A stretch of DNA of 15,983 nucleotides from JBGPEQ01 sp035518775. Lineage in GTDB: Bacteria > Pseudomonadota > Alphaproteobacteria > Dongiales > Dongiaceae. Positions 14,013-15,983 of this stretch are shown in pieces. Within the stretch, counting starts at the first letter, position 1, and each line of letters begins with the position of its first letter. The stretch is taken from assembly GCA_035518775.1 (NCBI GenBank), contig DATIXH010000147.1:1-15983 (forward strand). The letters are read 5' to 3'. Below the pieces are notes generated by a model, which was not told the DNA's origin, made no database searches, and saw only the letters and a program-made list of their open reading frames with translations. The position numbers were made by a program, and so were the translations under genes.

Positions 14013-15443
14013 CTACAGCGGCGGCCTCAGGTCCGGGGTTGCGTACCAGGGGCGCTCGCGCTCGAAGGCGGCGGCGGCGCGGAAGACGCTGACGTCGTCG
14101 TAGCTGCGGCCGACGATGGAGAGGCCGGTCGGCACGCCGGTCGCGGCCAGGCCGGAGGGCATGCTGATCACCGGGCAGCGGCTGAGGATGTTGAAGCAGA
14201 TCGTCATCAGCCAGCGCTCGATGCCGCCCTGCGGCTTGCCGTTGATGCGCAGCTGCCGCTTCACATAGGATTCGCCGGCCCGGGTCGCCGGCAGCGGCAG
14301 GGTCGGGCACAGCAGGATGCGGTACTTGCCGAACAGGGCGCCCAGCGAGCGGTACATGGCGGTCTCGATCATCAGCCCTTCGAGGAAATCGCCCTTCTGC
14401 GTCGTCTTCGCCAACTCCGCGAAGGCGAGGGCGTAGTCGTTCAGCAGCTTGCGGTGCTTGCGGGCGATGGCGGCGACCGAGGGCGCGAAGATCGTGCCGA
14501 AGTGGGCATGGGCGGCGCGGGCGACGGCCTCGCGGCTCCAGTCGAGCTCGACCTCGTCGACGGTCGCGCCGGCGGCGCGGAACAGATCGGCGGCGGCGCG
14601 CGTGTTCTTCGTCACGTCCGGCTCGATGTCGTAGCCGCCCGGATTGAGGCAGAGCGCGATGCGCCAGCCCCCGATGTCGCCGAGCGCCGCCGGGATGCGC
14701 AGCTTGGGGCGCACGGTCGCGATGTCCTGGGGATGCGGCCCGCACATGACGTTCTGCAGCAGCGCGCAGTCGGCCACGGTCCGCGCCATCGGTCCGATAT
14801 GGTTGTACTGGTCGAGATTGAAGGGCGGCGAGTCCGGATTGCGGCCGAAGGGCGGCTTATAGCCGACCACGCCGCACATCGAGGCGGGAATACGGATGGA
14901 GCCGCCGATATCCGAACCGCTCGCGAGCACGGAGGTGCCGGCCGCCAGGCTGGCGCCGGAGCCGCCGGAGGAGCCGCCGCAGGAATAGCGCAGGTTCCAG
15001 GGCGTGCGCGTGACGCCCCACAGCTTCGAATGGGTCCAGGGGGCGCACGAGAACTCCGGCGTCGCGGTGCGGGCGTGCATGATGGCGCCGGCCTTCAGCA
15101 CGCGGTCGATCGACGGGTTGGTCTCAGTGCTGATATTGTCCTTGTAGACGAGCGATCCGTTGGTCATGCGCTCGCCCTTGATGAAGGCCTCGTCTTTGAT
15201 CGCGACCGGCAGGCCCTCGAGGGCGCGCGGGCGGCCGTCGGTCTTCATGTAGCGGGCCTCGGCCTTCTTGGCCTGCTCGAGCGCCCGCTCGTAGAAGCGG
15301 ATCGGGAAGGCGTTGATCTTCCGCTCGACCGTCTCCGCCCGCGCGATCACGGCCCGCATCATCTCGACCGGCGAGAGTTGGCGCGCCCTGAAGCGCCTCA
15401 GCGCCTCGCCGGCACTCAGGTAGCAGAGTTCGATATCCGACAC
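14013..15443 (-). CDS. Amidase-signature family enzyme
   Basis: The protein has 476 residues, typical of the amidase-signature family, which hydrolyses carboxylic amides. The Ser-cisSer-Lys triad is complete: Lys83 in GLPVAIKDE, Ser158 in CGGSSGGSGAS and Ser182 in GSDIGGSIRIPASMCGVVGYKP. The 24-residue gap between the two serines is as in the family. Conserved DNIS, RTATPEFSCAPWTHS and IGPMARTVADCALL also fit. No signal peptide is seen, so it is cytoplasmic. I chose GTG at 15443 because GGGGGA lies 3-8 nt before it and the family N-terminus starts there; the long upstream extension of the frame runs antisense to the dehydrogenase. It is divergent from the dehydrogenase. Substrate unknown; a GatA role is unlikely without gatB or gatC nearby. 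Confidence 0.9.
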   Translation of the reverse strand: MSDIELCYLSAGEALRRFRARQLSPVEMMRAVIARAETVERKINAFPIRFYERALEQAKKAEARYMKTDGRPRALEGLPVAIKDEAFIKGERMTNGSLVYKDNISTETNPSIDRVLKAGAIMHARTATPEFSCAPWTHSKLWGVTRTPWNLRYSCGGSSGGSGASLAAGTSVLASGSDIGGSIRIPASMCGVVGYKPPFGRNPDSPPFNLDQYNHIGPMARTVADCALLQNVMCGPHPQDIATVRPKLRIPAALGDIGGWRIALCLNPGGYDIEPDVTKNTRAAADLFRAAGATVDEVELDWSREAVARAAHAHFGTIFAPSVAAIARKHRKLLNDYALAFAELAKTTQKGDFLEGLMIETAMYRSLGALFGKYRILLCPTLPLPATRAGESYVKRQLRINGKPQGGIERWLMTICFNILSRCPVISMPSGLAATGVPTGLSIVGRSYDDVSVFRAAAAFERERPWYATPDLRPPL

Positions 15444-15486
15444 GATTCCCCCAGTGGATGCTTGTTGATTGCCCCTCGGTCGCGGG

Positions 15487-15495
15487 AGCATAGCA
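15487..15495 (-). promoter_or_regulatory. Candidate extended -10 promoter, amidase gene
   Basis: The minus strand reads TGCTATGCT, an extended -10 element (TGN plus TATGCT, 4/6 match), about 45 nt upstream of the GTG. No good -35 box accompanies it. Confidence 0.28.
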
Positions 15496-15543
15496 GGGCG
15501 TCGATGGAAGAAAACCCGCACAATGCACAGGAAGATCACGCCT

Positions 15544-15558
15544 GCCGGTTGAACCGGC
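15544..15558. promoter_or_regulatory. Perfect 15-nt palindrome in the amidase-dehydrogenase gap
   Basis: GCCGGTT-G-AACCGGC has 7-bp perfect arms around one central base. It overlaps the candidate -35 box of the dehydrogenase gene, so it may be a repressor operator; a simple hairpin is the alternative. Confidence 0.3.
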
Positions 15559-15578
15559 GCGCACGGCGGCCCTACATT
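15549..15578 (+). promoter_or_regulatory. Candidate promoter of the dehydrogenase gene
   Basis: TTGAAC (15549-15554, 4/6) and TACATT (15573-15578, 4/6) are 18 nt apart, upstream of the ribosome binding site. The leader would be very short, which weakens the case. Confidence 0.32.
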
Positions 15579-15599
15579 GCGCAGGGAGGAGTGCCGCCG

Positions 15600-15983
15600 A
15601 TGAATCTCGCGAACAAGACCGTCCTGGTGACGGGCTCGACCGACGGCGTCGGCAAGCTGGTCGCGCAACAGCTGGCGCAGGCTGGCGCGCATGTGCTGCT
15701 CCATGGCCGCGACCGGGAGAAGGGCCGGCGCGTGCTGGAGGAGATTCGCGCCGGCACTGGCAGCGACCGGCTCGAGTTCCATCTGGCCGACCTGTCGTCG
15801 CTGATCGAGGTGCGCGGCCTGGCCGAGATGGTCGCGGCACGCCACGAGGCGCTCCACCTGCTCGTCAACAATGCCGGCATCGGCTTCGGCCCGCGCGATG
15901 CGATGCGCCGCGAGGTCAGCCGCGACGGCCACGAGCTGCGCTTCGCCGTAAACTATCTCTCGGGCTTCCTGCTCACGCACTTG
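15600..15983 (+). CDS. Short-chain dehydrogenase/reductase, N-terminal part only
   Basis: 128 open codons run off the right edge. The Rossmann fold cofactor motif TGSTDGVG (11-18, TGxxxGxG) is clear, followed by LLHGRDREKG (basic residues suit NADPH), Asp64 in LADLSS, NNAGIG (90-95) and Asn118 in FAVNYLSGFLLTHL, the catalytic asparagine. The YxxxK active site lies beyond the window. The DGHELRFAVNYL stretch resembles retinol-dehydrogenase-like members. ATG 15600 is preceded by GGGAGGAG 8 nt away, so the start is secure. It is divergent from the amidase gene. Substrate unknown. Confidence 0.9.
   Translation, partial: MNLANKTVLVTGSTDGVGKLVAQQLAQAGAHVLLHGRDREKGRRVLEEIRAGTGSDRLEFHLADLSSLIEVRGLAEMVAARHEALHLLVNNAGIGFGPRDAMRREVSRDGHELRFAVNYLSGFLLTHL

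Noticed and set aside
15444..15980. N-terminal extension of the amidase frame by about 180 residues
   Set aside because: It runs antisense to the dehydrogenase gene; the GTG at 15443 with GGGGGA upstream matches the family N-terminus.
1..15983. A defence, secretion or biosynthetic gene cluster
   Set aside because: Genes are a mix of unrelated short transcription units; no nuclease, helicase, toxin-antitoxin, integrase or synthase gene is present.

Overview
The window is a compact, high-GC (roughly two-thirds G+C) bacterial chromosome segment. Gene content and style point to an alphaproteobacterium: a PetR-like OmpR-family regulator with an EnvZ-like kinase, Gram-negative envelope proteins with signal peptides and a lipobox, an EmrAB pump, and strong GC bias at third codon positions. 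I cannot place it more precisely. There is no rRNA, tRNA, CRISPR array, transposase or phage gene. It is mostly ordinary accessory and housekeeping sequence.

Layout. Positions 1-290 (minus) hold the N-terminus of an EnvZ-like sensor kinase cut by the window edge. It is preceded on the same strand by its response regulator (583-1281). The gap between them is filled by a nested inverted-repeat element (324-574). A small secreted OmpA-like protein (1391-1831, +) converges with a secreted allene oxide cyclase/dirigent-like barrel protein (1848-2297, -). Two more minus-strand genes follow: a papain-like C1 cysteine peptidase (2478-3422) and a secreted PRC-barrel protein (3694-4290). Good hairpins lie beyond both genes. 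A redoxin/2OG-Fe(II) oxygenase fusion (4532-5557, -) follows a MarR-family regulator (5656-6156, -), with a second short repeat element between them. A branched-chain aminotransferase (ilvE-like, 6226-7104, +) diverges from the MarR gene.

Positions 7194-10345 (minus) are an EmrA/EmrB-type efflux pair with a 4-nt ATGA overlap. After a 313-nt stretch without a gene come a peptidoglycan-binding lipoprotein (10659-11849, -) and, directly abutting it upstream, a CHASE-domain hybrid-less histidine kinase (11850-13838, -). The window ends with an amidase-signature enzyme (14013-15443, -) diverging from a short-chain dehydrogenase that runs off the right edge (15600-15983, +).

The best functional reading is local. 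The MarR protein probably represses itself and may affect the divergent aminotransferase promoter through a palindrome centred on its own start codon. The kinase and lipoprotein look translationally coupled. EmrA and EmrB form one export unit. I did not find a clear new multi-gene system. The most interesting items are the MarR palindrome/start-codon arrangement, the two repeat elements sitting exactly between co-directional genes, the redoxin-oxygenase fusion, and two candidate leaderless starts.
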